This document shows, in pieces, positions 46,642 through 55,136 of a stretch of 64,000 nucleotides of DNA. Location of the stretch: contig NZ_CP029761.1 of the NCBI RefSeq assembly GCF_006874585.1, positions 1,499,001 through 1,563,000 of the forward strand, read 5' to 3'. Positions within the stretch are counted from its first letter, which is position 1. Each line of letters opens with the position of its first letter. A program made the translations under genes and the position numbers. The DNA comes from Sphingomonas sp. IC081 (lineage in GTDB: Bacteria > Pseudomonadota > Alphaproteobacteria > Sphingomonadales > Sphingomonadaceae). The notes under the pieces are model-generated. The model saw only the letters and a list, made by a program, of their open reading frames with translations. It ran no database searches and had not been told where the DNA came from.

Positions 46642-46661
46642 ATCCCCGCCTTCGCGGGGAT
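46642..46661. repeat. REP-type palindrome
   Basis: ATCCCCGC-CTTC-GCGGGGAT is an 8-bp perfect hairpin in a longer context (GGGATCC.. and ..GATGACG) that resembles extragenic palindromes spread through many proteobacterial genomes. Confidence 0.7.
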
Positions 46662-46672
46662 GACGGATATGG

Positions 46673-46720
46673 TTTGGATCGGTGTTTGGATCGGCCTCTG
46701 GATCGGCCTTTGGATCCGGG
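46673..46720. repeat. Four 12-bp tandem repeats
   Basis: The unit TTTGGATCGGCC appears four times in a row with small changes (tttggatcggtg, tttggatcggcc, tctggatcggcc, tttggatccggg). It is just after the REP hairpin. A number that varies between strains would be expected. Confidence 0.75.
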
Positions 46721-46760
46721 CGGGGCTCGATTTCCTCTCGCGCTCCCTGATCCAAAGAAA

Positions 46761-46785
46761 AAGGCGGGGAACCGAGCCCCGCCTT
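46761..46785. terminator. Terminator between GreA-like and DEAD-box genes
   Basis: AAGGCGGGG (46761-46769) pairs with CCCCGCCTT (46777-46785) around a 7-base loop. Flanking A- and T-rich sequence makes it usable from both sides. Confidence 0.7.
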
Positions 46786-46810
46786 CTCCTGATTTCAAGC
46801 CTGGCAGAGC

Positions 46811-48610
46811 TTACCAGTTGCCCTTCTTCGGCTTCTTGTGGAACGGCTTGCCGCCGCCGCCACTGCGCTCGGGACGGGCACCGCCGGTCGGGCGCGGCTG
46901 GTAGCGCTGGCCTTCATAGCCGCCACGACCACCTTCCTCACGGCCGCCATGCGGCTTGCGACCGCGGCCCTGCGGGCCTTCGCGGCGACGTTCGCGGGCG
47001 ACTTCGCGCGGGGTGTCCTGCGCCTGCACGATGCGGATAGTGTTCTCCACGTCGCCGCTATCGTCATTCGCCGTACGCTCGACGGCGCGAACGAACTGTT
47101 CGGCCTGCGCGCGCGGGATCTGGAAGTAGGTCTCGTTGGCCATGATGCGGATCTGGCCGACCGCGTTGCGGGTAACATGACCACGGCGGCACAGCAGCGG
47201 CAGGATCCAGCGCGGATCGGCGTGCTGCTGACGGCCCACGTCCATGGTGAACCACACGACATCGTCGAAACCGGGACGCTGGCGCGCCTCGCGGGCCTCG
47301 GGGCTGTTGCCGATGAGTTCTTCCGGCTGCGGCATGGCGGCGCGGTGGGCGCGAACCAGTGCGGCGGCCAGATCCTCGGCGCTCACCTTCTCGAGGATTT
47401 CGCGGGCGATCTCGCGATCTTCCTCGTCAGCCTCGACCGGGGCGAGCAGCTTTTCCATCAGGCGGCCACGGTCGGCGGCGCGGATGACGTCGGGGGTCGG
47501 CGCGGCCACCCATTCGGCCTCGATGCGCGCACCGCGCAGCATGCCTTCGACGCGGCGACGGCGCGGGAACGGCACGATGAGCACGGCCGTGCCCTTTTTG
47601 CCGGCGCGGCCGGTGCGGCCCGAACGGTGCTGCAGCGTTTCGGCATCGCGCGGGATTTCCACGTGGATGACAAGCGTGAGCGAGGGAAGATCGATACCGC
47701 GCGCGGCGACGTCGGTGGCGACGCAGACGCGGGCGCGCTTGTCGCGCAGCGCCTGGAGCGCGTTGTTGCGCTCGTTCTGCGAGTGCTCGCCCGAAAGCGC
47801 CACGGCCGAGAAGCCGCGCTCGGTCAGCGTCGAGTGCAGGTGCTTCACATTGTCGCGGGTGGCGCAGAACAGGATCGCGGTTTCGGCGTCGTGAAGGCGC
47901 AGCAGGTTGACCACCGCGTTCTCGACGTCGGCCGGGGCAACGGTGACGGCCTGATAGGAAATGTCACCGTGGCCGCGGTTCTCGCTGATCGTCGAGATGC
48001 GCAGCGCATCGGTCTGGTAGCGGCGGGCCAGCGCCTCGATCGGGCGCGGCATCGTGGCCGAGAACAGCAGCGTGCGGCGGCTCTCCGGCATCGCGTCGAG
48101 CATTTCTTCCAGGTCTTCGCGGAAGCCCATGTCGAGCATCTCGTCGGCTTCGTCGAGCACGACGACGCGCAGCGCCGAGAGGTCGAGCTTGCCGCGTTCC
48201 AGATGGTCGCGCAGACGGCCCGGCGTGCCGACAACGATCGTCGCACCGCGTTCGAGCGCCTTGCGCTCACGCACCGGGTCCATGCCGCCGACGCAAGTGA
48301 CGATGCGCGCGCCGGTCTTGCCGTAGAGCCATTCAAGCTCGCGGCTGACCTGCTGCGCCAGTTCGCGCGTGGGGGCAATGGCGAGGGCCAGCGGCGCCTC
48401 GGCGTAGGGGATGGAACCGTCCGCCAGCAGTTCGTCGCTCATGGCGATGCCGAAAGCGACGGTCTTGCCCGAGCCGGTCTGCGCGGAAACCACGAGGTCG
48501 CGCCCGCGCGCTTCGGCTTCCGAAACGGCGGCCTGAACGGGGGTCAGGGCCTCGTAGCCCTGCGCCGTGAGGGCGTCGGCAAGGGGCTGGGGGAGCTGTG
48601 AAAAAGTCAT
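46811..48610 (-). CDS. DEAD-box RNA helicase with C-terminal DbpA-type RNA-binding domain
   Basis: 599 aa. The helicase core is complete: AQTGSGKT, PTRELA, GTPGR, DEAD, SAT, ATDVAARGID and HRSGRTGRAG. A DbpA/CsdA RNA-binding fold lies at about residues 470-545 (VVWFTMDVGRQQHADPRWILPLL), and the tail is rich in Arg and Gly (RRREGPQGRGRKPHGG). This combination is found in CsdA/DeaD and DbpA, which remodel rRNA and mRNA, often in the cold. A 257-bp upstream region with no gene may include a long leader. Close naming (deaD or dbpA) is not possible from the sequence. Confidence 0.93.
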   Translation of the reverse strand: MTFSQLPQPLADALTAQGYEALTPVQAAVSEAEARGRDLVVSAQTGSGKTVAFGIAMSDELLADGSIPYAEAPLALAIAPTRELAQQVSRELEWLYGKTGARIVTCVGGMDPVRERKALERGATIVVGTPGRLRDHLERGKLDLSALRVVVLDEADEMLDMGFREDLEEMLDAMPESRRTLLFSATMPRPIEALARRYQTDALRISTISENRGHGDISYQAVTVAPADVENAVVNLLRLHDAETAILFCATRDNVKHLHSTLTERGFSAVALSGEHSQNERNNALQALRDKRARVCVATDVAARGIDLPSLTLVIHVEIPRDAETLQHRSGRTGRAGKKGTAVLIVPFPRRRRVEGMLRGARIEAEWVAAPTPDVIRAADRGRLMEKLLAPVEADEEDREIAREILEKVSAEDLAAALVRAHRAAMPQPEELIGNSPEAREARQRPGFDDVVWFTMDVGRQQHADPRWILPLLCRRGHVTRNAVGQIRIMANETYFQIPRAQAEQFVRAVERTANDDSGDVENTIRIVQAQDTPREVARERRREGPQGRGRKPHGGREEGGRGGYEGQRYQPRPTGGARPERSGGGGKPFHKKPKKGNW

Positions 48611-48867
48611 GAGTTTGTGAATCAGTCCTGTGCCGCTTGCGCGGTCTCATGGGGGTAAGTTGCCGTGGAGTGTTTTTGTGCGACCCAATGGTCCTTGCAC
48701 GCCCCATAGCGGAAAAATCCACGTTTGGCGCGTCCCAATTTCACATCGTTCATCGCAGCAGTCGCAAGACTGCGGATTTACCAGTCCGGCGGCGTCACGG
48801 AATGGTCACGCTGTGCGCATAGTCCGCTCAGCGGGGACCGCAAGCAAAAAACAGGAACCGCATCAAC

Positions 48868-49656
48868 TTGACACCACGTCAACCCAAGCGCCTGCTGGCC
48901 TCGATCCACGATGTCGGGCCGGCAAGCGAACGCGCCGTATTGCAACTGGCGGACATTCTGGAAGCGCGGCTGGGCGGGCCGAGCTTCGCCATGCTGGTGG
49001 TGCCGGACTATTGGGGCAGCCATCCGCTTGCCCGGGACAAGGCCTTCCAGGCCCGGCTGCGACACTGGTCCGATCGCGGGATCGAGATGTTCGTGCACGG
49101 CTGGTTCCACAAGGACATGGTCGCGCTCGGCAGCGGCCACGCCAATGCCGCCGCGCGCTTCAAGGCCCGCCACATGACCGCGGGCGAAGGCGAGTTCCTC
49201 GGCCTCGACGACACCACCGCGCTCGCACGGATGCTGGAAGGCAAGGCGCTGGTCGAAGACGTGATCGGGCGCGAGAGTGCCGGTTTCATTGCACCGGCAT
49301 GGCTCTACGGGGACGGCGCGCGGACCGCGCTGCGCAAGGCCCGATTCGCCCTCAGCGAGGATCACTGGCGGGTATGGGACGCATCGACCGACCAGGTGCT
49401 GGCCAAGGGACCGGTGATCACCTGGGCGAGCCGCTCGGCAATGCGCACGGCATCGTCGCTCGCCTTTGCCGGGATCGCCCGCGCCGCGCTGGGCGCACTC
49501 GATACGGTGCGCATCGCCGTGCACCCCGGCGACGTCACCAGGCCATCGCTGCTCGCCAGCATCGATGCCACCCTCGGCCGCTTCGCCAAAACGCATCGGC
49601 CGGCCCGCTATGGCGAACTGCGCGCTCCGGCCAACGCCTCCGGAATGACTGTTTGA
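48868..49656 (+). CDS. DUF2334 polysaccharide-deacetylase-like protein
   Basis: 262 aa, TTG start chosen because the conserved part begins at once (LLASIHDVGP). This is the polysaccharide-deacetylase fold: SIHDVGP is the first motif and HGWFHKD the His-containing second motif; IAPAW and the HPGD segment near the end suit the remaining barrel. Family members are usually predicted to act on carbohydrates. No signal peptide is present, so the protein seems cytoplasmic, which is unusual for a wall deacetylase. It lies 163 bp before the glycosyltransferase set and probably belongs with it. Confidence 0.8.
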   Translation: MTPRQPKRLLASIHDVGPASERAVLQLADILEARLGGPSFAMLVVPDYWGSHPLARDKAFQARLRHWSDRGIEMFVHGWFHKDMVALGSGHANAAARFKARHMTAGEGEFLGLDDTTALARMLEGKALVEDVIGRESAGFIAPAWLYGDGARTALRKARFALSEDHWRVWDASTDQVLAKGPVITWASRSAMRTASSLAFAGIARAALGALDTVRIAVHPGDVTRPSLLASIDATLGRFAKTHRPARYGELRAPANASGMTV

Positions 49657-49819
49657 ATACGGTTTCCGGTCCAGGGAATGACAGCCCCGGGAACGTCACG
49701 AACCCGACACGATAGTCGCAGTACCGCGACACCGGCCGCCGAAGCTGCGGTCTTGATCGGCCGCGAAATTTTGCGCGCGGCGACTGCGGAGGGATGCAGT
49801 CGGTGACGTCGGGGGTAGC

Positions 49820-51010
49820 ATGAACGACAAGCTCAGGATCGTCATTCCGATCCACAGTCTCGACCCGGGGGGAGTGGAACGCGTCGCGCTCGGCCTCGCG
49901 GTGCATTGGGACCGTGCGGGACACGATGTGACGATCGTGCTGGGCCGTTCGGCCAGCAGCCACCTGACCAGCGCCCCCGCGCTCGATTACTGGCAGCTCC
50001 CCGCCCCCTTCCCCACCGCGTCCTGGGAGACGCCGTGGATGATCCACTGTCTCCACGGCTACCTCCTCAAGAACGACGCCGACGTGGTGTTCCTTGCGGG
50101 CAACACTTATGCGGTGGTCGGCGCCGCCGTGCGGCTGATGCTGGGCGAGCAGATGCCGCCGATGATGCTCAAGGTCAGCAACGCCCTGCACCGCCCCGAC
50201 ATGCCGCCCCTGCTGCGCAGCGGTTACCGGGCCTGGCTGCGGACGCAGGGGCGGATGTTCGACCGCCTGATCGCGCTGTCCGAACCGATGGCGCGCGAGA
50301 TCCGCGAGATCGCCGATGCCCATCCCCGGCAGGTGGCGACGATCGCCAACCCCATTCTCGGACGCCGCCGGCTTGCCGACCTCGCCCGCATCGAACGGCG
50401 CCCCGCCTCGGCCTGGGGCACCCGCTATCTCGCCGCCGGACGGCTGGTCCCGCAAAAGAACTACGGCCTGATGCTGCGCGCCTTCGCGCGCTCCGCCCGC
50501 CCCGGCGACACCCTGACGATCGCCGGCGAAGGCCCCGAACGCGCCGCCATCGAGCGGCTGGCCGGCGAACTGGGCATAACCGACCGGCTGCACCTTCCCG
50601 GCCATCTCGCCTCGATCGACCCCTTGCTCGCCCAGGCAGACGCCTTTGTGCTGAGTTCCGACTACGAAGGCCTGCCCGGCGTCGTTGTCGAGGCACTGGC
50701 GAGCGGCCTGCCGGTACTCGCCACCGACTGCTGCGTGTCGATGGCCTGCCTGCTGGAAGAGGAACGCACCGGCCTGCTGGTGCCGACCGGCGACGAGCAG
50801 GCCTTTGCAGCGGGGCTGGCCCGCCTGCGCGAATTCCGCGGCGACCCGGCCCGAGCCCGCGCCATCGCCGCGCGCTACGAAATCGAGGGTGCATCCTCAC
50901 GTTACCTGGACCTCATGGAAAAACTGCGCCGCGAACACGAGCGCAGCCGCCAGCGGATGCGCGACACCAGCGCCTGGCTGTCACCTGCCCCCCGGCAGCG
51001 AACGCTTTGA
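49820..51010 (+). CDS. Group 1 (GT4) glycosyltransferase
   Basis: 396 aa. Start ATG 49820 follows GGGGGTAGC. The GT-B fold is recognised from the N-terminal PGGVERVALGLA loop and the C-terminal GRLVPQKNYGLMLRAF, GEGPERAAIERL and SDYEGLPGVVVEALASGLPVLATD. The EGLPGVVVEAL stretch contains the E(x)7E signature of family GT4. It transfers a nucleotide-sugar residue in the cytoplasm. It is the second gene of an apparent envelope cluster with another GT4, a polytopic protein and a DUF2141 protein. Acceptor and sugar are unknown. Confidence 0.9.
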   Translation: MNDKLRIVIPIHSLDPGGVERVALGLAVHWDRAGHDVTIVLGRSASSHLTSAPALDYWQLPAPFPTASWETPWMIHCLHGYLLKNDADVVFLAGNTYAVVGAAVRLMLGEQMPPMMLKVSNALHRPDMPPLLRSGYRAWLRTQGRMFDRLIALSEPMAREIREIADAHPRQVATIANPILGRRRLADLARIERRPASAWGTRYLAAGRLVPQKNYGLMLRAFARSARPGDTLTIAGEGPERAAIERLAGELGITDRLHLPGHLASIDPLLAQADAFVLSSDYEGLPGVVVEALASGLPVLATDCCVSMACLLEEERTGLLVPTGDEQAFAAGLARLREFRGDPARARAIAARYEIEGASSRYLDLMEKLRREHERSRQRMRDTSAWLSPAPRQRTL

Positions 51011-51038
51011 GCATCCGCGCACACCTTCGGAGAATCGC

Positions 51039-51980
51039 GTGACCGAAATCGTCACTGCCATGGCGCCCGCATCAATCGGCGCCGACGGCCCCACCATTCA
51101 GCTTACCCCGCAGGACCGCAGCCCCAATCGCGGCAGGCAGGCCCTGTTCTCGATCGTGCTCTCGCTCGCGGTCATCGCTGCCGTCATCCACGAGATGGGC
51201 GGCCTCGAAATCGCGCGGATGCGCGCGATGATGCCGATGGGCGTCGGCTTCTGGCTGGTCTTCGCCGCAGGATACCTGGTGACGCCGGCCAGCGAGTGGC
51301 TGATCTTCCACCGCCTCTGGGGCATTCCGGCGGGCGGCATGCTCGCGCTGCTGCGCAAGAAGATCTACAACGAGCTGCTGCTCGGCTATCTCGGCGAGGC
51401 CTATTTCTACACCTGGGCGCGCAAGCGCGTCGCGCTGACGGCGGCCCCGTTCGGCGCGGTGAAGGACGTGGCGATCCTCTCGGCAATGACCGGCAACGGC
51501 GTGACCATGCTGCTGGTGGCGATCATGCTGCCGATGGTGGGCACGACCCGCCTCGGGCTCGATTCGCACATGCTGGTCTATTCGCTGGCGATCCTGCTGG
51601 CGGTCTCGGTCGGTGCCATGGTGTTCCGCCGCAAGGTCTTCACCCTGCCGCGCGCCGACCTGGTGATGATCACGCAGGTCCACCTTGCCCGCATCGCCTT
51701 CACCACGCTGGCCAATGCGGTGATGTGGCACATCGTCCTGCCGCAAGTGCCGCTGAGCTGGTGGCTGTTCCTGGCGACGCTGCGCCTGCTCGTCTCGCGC
51801 CTGCCGCTGATGCCCAACAAGGACCTGCTGTTTGCCGGTTTCGCGGTACTGGCACTCGGCCACGAGGGCGACATCGGCGCGCTGATGACGCTCATGGCGG
51901 GCCTGCTGCTGGCCGCCCACCTCGTGCTTGGCGGCCTGCTCGCCGTGCGCGACCTGATCGCACCGGAGGCCAGCGCATGA
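51039..51980 (+). CDS. Polytopic inner-membrane protein of unknown function, possibly flippase-like
   Basis: 313 aa. The GTG start is chosen because GGAGA lies five bases upstream. Six to eight hydrophobic segments are visible, starting near residues 30-50 and ending with MTLMAGLLLAAHLVLGGLLAV. The segment NELLLGYLGEAYFYTWARKR, followed by a KDVAILSA helix, resembles the conserved core of the lysylphosphatidylglycerol-synthase-like/flippase-like membrane family, but the match is weak. The next gene starts within its stop codon (ATGA), and two glycosyltransferases flank it, so a role in moving or making a glycolipid is a reasonable guess. Confidence 0.65.
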   Translation: MTEIVTAMAPASIGADGPTIQLTPQDRSPNRGRQALFSIVLSLAVIAAVIHEMGGLEIARMRAMMPMGVGFWLVFAAGYLVTPASEWLIFHRLWGIPAGGMLALLRKKIYNELLLGYLGEAYFYTWARKRVALTAAPFGAVKDVAILSAMTGNGVTMLLVAIMLPMVGTTRLGLDSHMLVYSLAILLAVSVGAMVFRRKVFTLPRADLVMITQVHLARIAFTTLANAVMWHIVLPQVPLSWWLFLATLRLLVSRLPLMPNKDLLFAGFAVLALGHEGDIGALMTLMAGLLLAAHLVLGGLLAVRDLIAPEASA

Positions 51981-52504
51981 GCCTTGCCCTGCTACTCCCG
52001 CTCGCGATGACGGCGGCGATCCCTTCCACCCCCGATCTCGGCAAGGCCGAAGGCCAGTGCCGTGCGGGCGAGCGCGGCCCGGCCTTCGAGGTGGAAGTGC
52101 TTGGCCTCAAGGACCGCGCCGGCAAGCTGAAGCTCGAAGTCTACCCAGCCAACGACAAGGACTTCCTGGCCGACGACAACGTGCTGGTCATGGCCGGCAA
52201 GACCTTCCGCCGCGTGGAAGTGCCGGTCCCCGCCAGCGGCACGCCAAGGCTCTGCGTGCGCCTGCCCGGCCCCGGCACCTATGCCGTCAGCCTGCTGCAC
52301 GACCGCGACAACGACCGCCGCTTCAGCTGGCGGATCGACGGCATCGGCTTTTCGGGGAACCCCAGGCTCGGCTGGGGCAAGCCTGCCGTGCGCAATGTCG
52401 CCGTCAGCGCCGGCAGCGGCCTCACGGCGCTGCGCATCGTGATGAACTATCGCAGCGGGCTGGGCGTCGCCCCGCTCAAGTCCCCATCCAGACAGGACTC
52501 CTGA
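51977..52504 (+). CDS. DUF2141 secreted protein
   Basis: 175 aa, ATG overlapping the membrane-protein stop (ATGA). A short hydrophobic start (MSLALLLPLAMTAAIPS) suggests export. The mature part shows the DUF2141 beta-sandwich pattern: GKLKLEVYPANDKDFL, CVRLPGPGTYAVSLLHDRDNDRRFSWRIDGIGFSGNP. DUF2141 proteins occur beside envelope or carotenoid genes; their function is unknown. In this place, between a polytopic protein and a glycosyltransferase, it is likely a periplasmic component of the same process. Confidence 0.82.
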   Translation: MSLALLLPLAMTAAIPSTPDLGKAEGQCRAGERGPAFEVEVLGLKDRAGKLKLEVYPANDKDFLADDNVLVMAGKTFRRVEVPVPASGTPRLCVRLPGPGTYAVSLLHDRDNDRRFSWRIDGIGFSGNPRLGWGKPAVRNVAVSAGSGLTALRIVMNYRSGLGVAPLKSPSRQDS

Positions 52505-52507
52505 ACC

Positions 52508-53656
52508 ATGCGGATTGTCGATGTCTGCGCCTTCTATTCCCCCCAGGGCGGCGGCGTGCGCACGTATGTCGAACAGAAGCTGCGGATCGGCCCGGCGCTC
52601 GGCCACGAGATCGTCATTCTGGCCCCCGGCGACGAGGAAGCGGTGATCGAGCGCGGCCCCGGCGCCCGCATCGTCACCCTCAAGAGCCCGCGCTTCCCGC
52701 TGGACCGCAAGTACTGGTACTTCAACGAGGCGCCGCGCCTCCACGCCGCGCTCGATGCCCTCGCCCCCGATTTCGTCGAGGCGACCTCGCCCTGGCGCAG
52801 CGCGGGGCTGGTGGCGGACTGGGCGGCGCCGACACCGCGCAGCCTTGTCATGCATGCCGATCCGCTGTCGGCCTATGCCTATCGCTGGCTGGGCGACGTG
52901 TTCTCGCGCCAGACCATCGACCGGCAGTTCTCGATGTTCTGGCAGCACTTGCGCCGCAATTCCCGCCGCTACGACTATGTCGTCTGCGCCAACAGCGACC
53001 TCTCCCGCCGCCTCGACGAAGGCGGCGTAAGCCACACGGTGACGATCCCGATGGGTGTGGAGGCAAACCGCTTCTCGCCGGACCATCGCGATCCGGCCTT
53101 GCGGGCCCGCCTGCTGGCCGGTTGCGACTTGCCGCAAAGCGCCGCGCTGCTGCTGGCGATCGGCCGCCTCGCGCCGGAAAAGCGCTGGCCGCTGGTGATC
53201 GATGCGGTGAGCATGGCCAGCCAGCAGAGCCCGATCGGCCTCGTCATGCTGGGCGAAGGGCGCGAGCAGCGCACGATCCTGCGCCATATCGCCGGAAACC
53301 CGCATGTCCGCCTTTATGAGCCTGAGCGCGACCGTGCCGCTTTTGCCCGGATCATGGCGAGCGCGGACGGCCTCGTCCATGGCTGCGAGGCGGAGACGTT
53401 CTGCATGACCGCCGCCGAAGCACGGGCAAGCGGGGTTCCGGTGATCGTTCCCGATGCCGGGGGCGCTGCCGACCATGCCCGCGGCGGCGCAGGCCGGACC
53501 TATACGGCGGCCGATGTCCACGCCGCCGCCGAAGCGATCCGCGCGGTGGTGCGCGAACGTCCGCGTCCCGCCGCCACGGCACGCACGATGGACGAACATT
53601 TCATTGATCTTTTCGCGGCTTACGAAGCGCGCCTGCGCCATCGCCGCGCGGCCTGA
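52508..53656 (+). CDS. Group 1 (GT4) glycosyltransferase
   Basis: 382 aa, starting 3 bp after the DUF2141 stop. N-terminal GGGVRTYVEQKL and C-terminal GRLAPEKRWPLVIDAVS, GEGREQRTIL and CEAETFCMTAAEARASGVPVI mark the GT-B/GT4 fold; the Glu pair around ETFCMTAAEA is the E(x)7E signature. The first half resembles glycosyltransferases with a His- and Ala-rich acceptor region, and the predicted donor is a nucleotide sugar. It is the last gene of the plus-strand cluster; a strong hairpin follows. Alpha-mannosyl- or glucosyl-type activity cannot be told apart. Confidence 0.9.
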   Translation: MRIVDVCAFYSPQGGGVRTYVEQKLRIGPALGHEIVILAPGDEEAVIERGPGARIVTLKSPRFPLDRKYWYFNEAPRLHAALDALAPDFVEATSPWRSAGLVADWAAPTPRSLVMHADPLSAYAYRWLGDVFSRQTIDRQFSMFWQHLRRNSRRYDYVVCANSDLSRRLDEGGVSHTVTIPMGVEANRFSPDHRDPALRARLLAGCDLPQSAALLLAIGRLAPEKRWPLVIDAVSMASQQSPIGLVMLGEGREQRTILRHIAGNPHVRLYEPERDRAAFARIMASADGLVHGCEAETFCMTAAEARASGVPVIVPDAGGAADHARGGAGRTYTAADVHAAAEAIRAVVRERPRPAATARTMDEHFIDLFAAYEARLRHRRAA

Positions 53657-53663
53657 CGCCGCT

Positions 53664-53693
53664 TTCGGGGACTGCCGCAAGGCAGTCCCCGAA
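53664..53693. terminator. Bidirectional terminator between the glycosyltransferase and NodT genes
   Basis: A perfect 13-bp stem (53664-53676 with 53681-53693) with a GCAA loop lies between convergent genes. Confidence 0.85.
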
Positions 53694-53696
53694 CGG

Positions 53697-55136
53697 TCAC
53701 TGCTTTTCCCAGCCGCCGCCCAGCGCCAGGAACACGGCGATCTGGTCATCCACCAGCGAGGCTTCCGCCGCCGCATGGTTGACCTGAGCCGAGGCCAGAT
53801 TGGCCTGTGCCGTCAGCAGCGACAGCAGATCGCTGCGCCCGAACCGGAACAGCTTGGCTGCCTGCGCCGAGGAAACCCCGGCGCTGGACGTCGCGCTGCC
53901 GAGTGCCGCGGCACGGTCGGTATCGCGCGCATAAGTCTCCAGCGCCGTTTCGGTGCCGCGCAGGGCCTCCAGCACGGCCGCGTCGAACTTGGCGATATCG
54001 CCTTCGACTTGCGCATTGGCCGCATCGATCCGCGCCTTGACCACCGGCCGGTTCGGGAAGCTCCAGCTCAGCAGCGGGCCAAGGCTGAAGCCGAAGCTAT
54101 GCGTCTTGCCGAGGTTCTCCAGCTTGCCGTCGTTGATGATGCCGCCGCCGATGCTGACGGTGGGATAGAGGTCTGCCGTGGCGACGCCGATCCTGGCCGT
54201 GTCGCCCGCGATGGTGCGTTCGGCCTGACGGATGTCGGGACGGCGGCGGATCATCGCCGCACCGTCTCCCACCGGCATCGGCGAGCGCAGCCTTGGCAGC
54301 GCGGCGCAGCTTTCGACGTCCGCGGGGTATTCCGCGGGCGGTTTGCCCAGCAGCGTCGCCAGCAGATAGAGCGCTGCCTTGCGCTTGGCGGTGAAGGCCG
54401 GGAGGCTGGCCTTGCTGGTCTCCACCGCCGTGCGGGAACGGCTGACGTCGAACGCGGTGCCGCGTCCGCCGCGCTGCAGCCGGGTGGTGGCGGTGAGCGT
54501 CTGCTGCTGCAGCGCGATCACCTTCTCGACCGTCGCCTGCTGGTAATTGGCCGCGCAGACATCGGCATAAGCCTTGGTGACTGCCGCCGCGACGCTGATG
54601 CGCACGGCATCGCGCGCGGCCTCCACAGCCTCGCGGTCGGCCAGGCTGCCTTCGATGGCGCGCTTCAGCTTGCCATTGAGGTCAAGCGGATAAGTAACTG
54701 AAAAACCGAGATCGTAAGTCAGAACGCCGGGCATGTTGGTGCCGGCGGACGTCGTCGTGTAGTCGCGTTCGAGGTCGGCATCGGCCAGCACCGAAGTGCC
54801 CAGCGCCTTCTGCCCGCTCGCCTCGCGCACCACCGCGTCGGCGCGGCGCAAATTGGCATCGGCCGCGCGCAAGTTCGCGTTCGCTTCCAGCGCCTGCTCA
54901 ACCAGCGCATCAAGACGCGGATCGTCGTAGAGGCTCCACCAGCGGTCCGGCAGCGGCTCCTGCGAGAACTCCGGCCCCTGCCCCGAGGCGAAGGCGCCGT
55001 TGGCGGAAGGCATGGTCGCCACCGAATGCTCCGGCGGCTTGTAGTCGGGACCGGCAACGCAGCCGGCCAGCATCGCCATCGCGCCAAGCGAGGCGGCACC
55101 GAGGAGTCGGGGGAGGAGGCGGGGAGCGATGGTCAC
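53697..55136 (-). CDS. Outer-membrane efflux lipoprotein of the AaeAB-like operon
   Basis: 479 aa, GTG start overlapping the HlyD-type stop (GTGA). The signal peptide ends in MAMLAGC, a lipobox, and VAGPDYKPPE begins the mature NodT/OprM-type channel. Repeat 2 has DGAAMIRRRPDIRQAERTIAGDTARIGVATADLYPTV. It is the outer-membrane channel for the inner-membrane FUSC and HlyD components. E. coli AaeAB uses TolC instead, so here the channel is encoded in the operon. It is unrelated in detail to the NodT protein at 37193-38698. Confidence 0.9.
   Translation of the reverse strand: MTIAPRLLPRLLGAASLGAMAMLAGCVAGPDYKPPEHSVATMPSANGAFASGQGPEFSQEPLPDRWWSLYDDPRLDALVEQALEANANLRAADANLRRADAVVREASGQKALGTSVLADADLERDYTTTSAGTNMPGVLTYDLGFSVTYPLDLNGKLKRAIEGSLADREAVEAARDAVRISVAAAVTKAYADVCAANYQQATVEKVIALQQQTLTATTRLQRGGRGTAFDVSRSRTAVETSKASLPAFTAKRKAALYLLATLLGKPPAEYPADVESCAALPRLRSPMPVGDGAAMIRRRPDIRQAERTIAGDTARIGVATADLYPTVSIGGGIINDGKLENLGKTHSFGFSLGPLLSWSFPNRPVVKARIDAANAQVEGDIAKFDAAVLEALRGTETALETYARDTDRAAALGSATSSAGVSSAQAAKLFRFGRSDLLSLLTAQANLASAQVNHAAAEASLVDDQIAVFLALGGGWEKQ

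Larger units (their letters stand above)
46560..46810. other. Intergenic region with REP hairpin, tandem repeat and terminator
   Basis: No gene is supported between the GreA-like and DEAD-box genes. It holds the REP-type hairpin (46642-46661), a 4x12-bp tandem repeat (46673-46720) and a terminator hairpin (46761-46785), each listed separately. Confidence 0.75.

Noticed and set aside
50685..51038. In-frame extension of the polytopic membrane protein into the upstream glycosyltransferase
   Set aside because: It overlaps a well-supported gene in another frame; the GTG at 51039 has a ribosome site.
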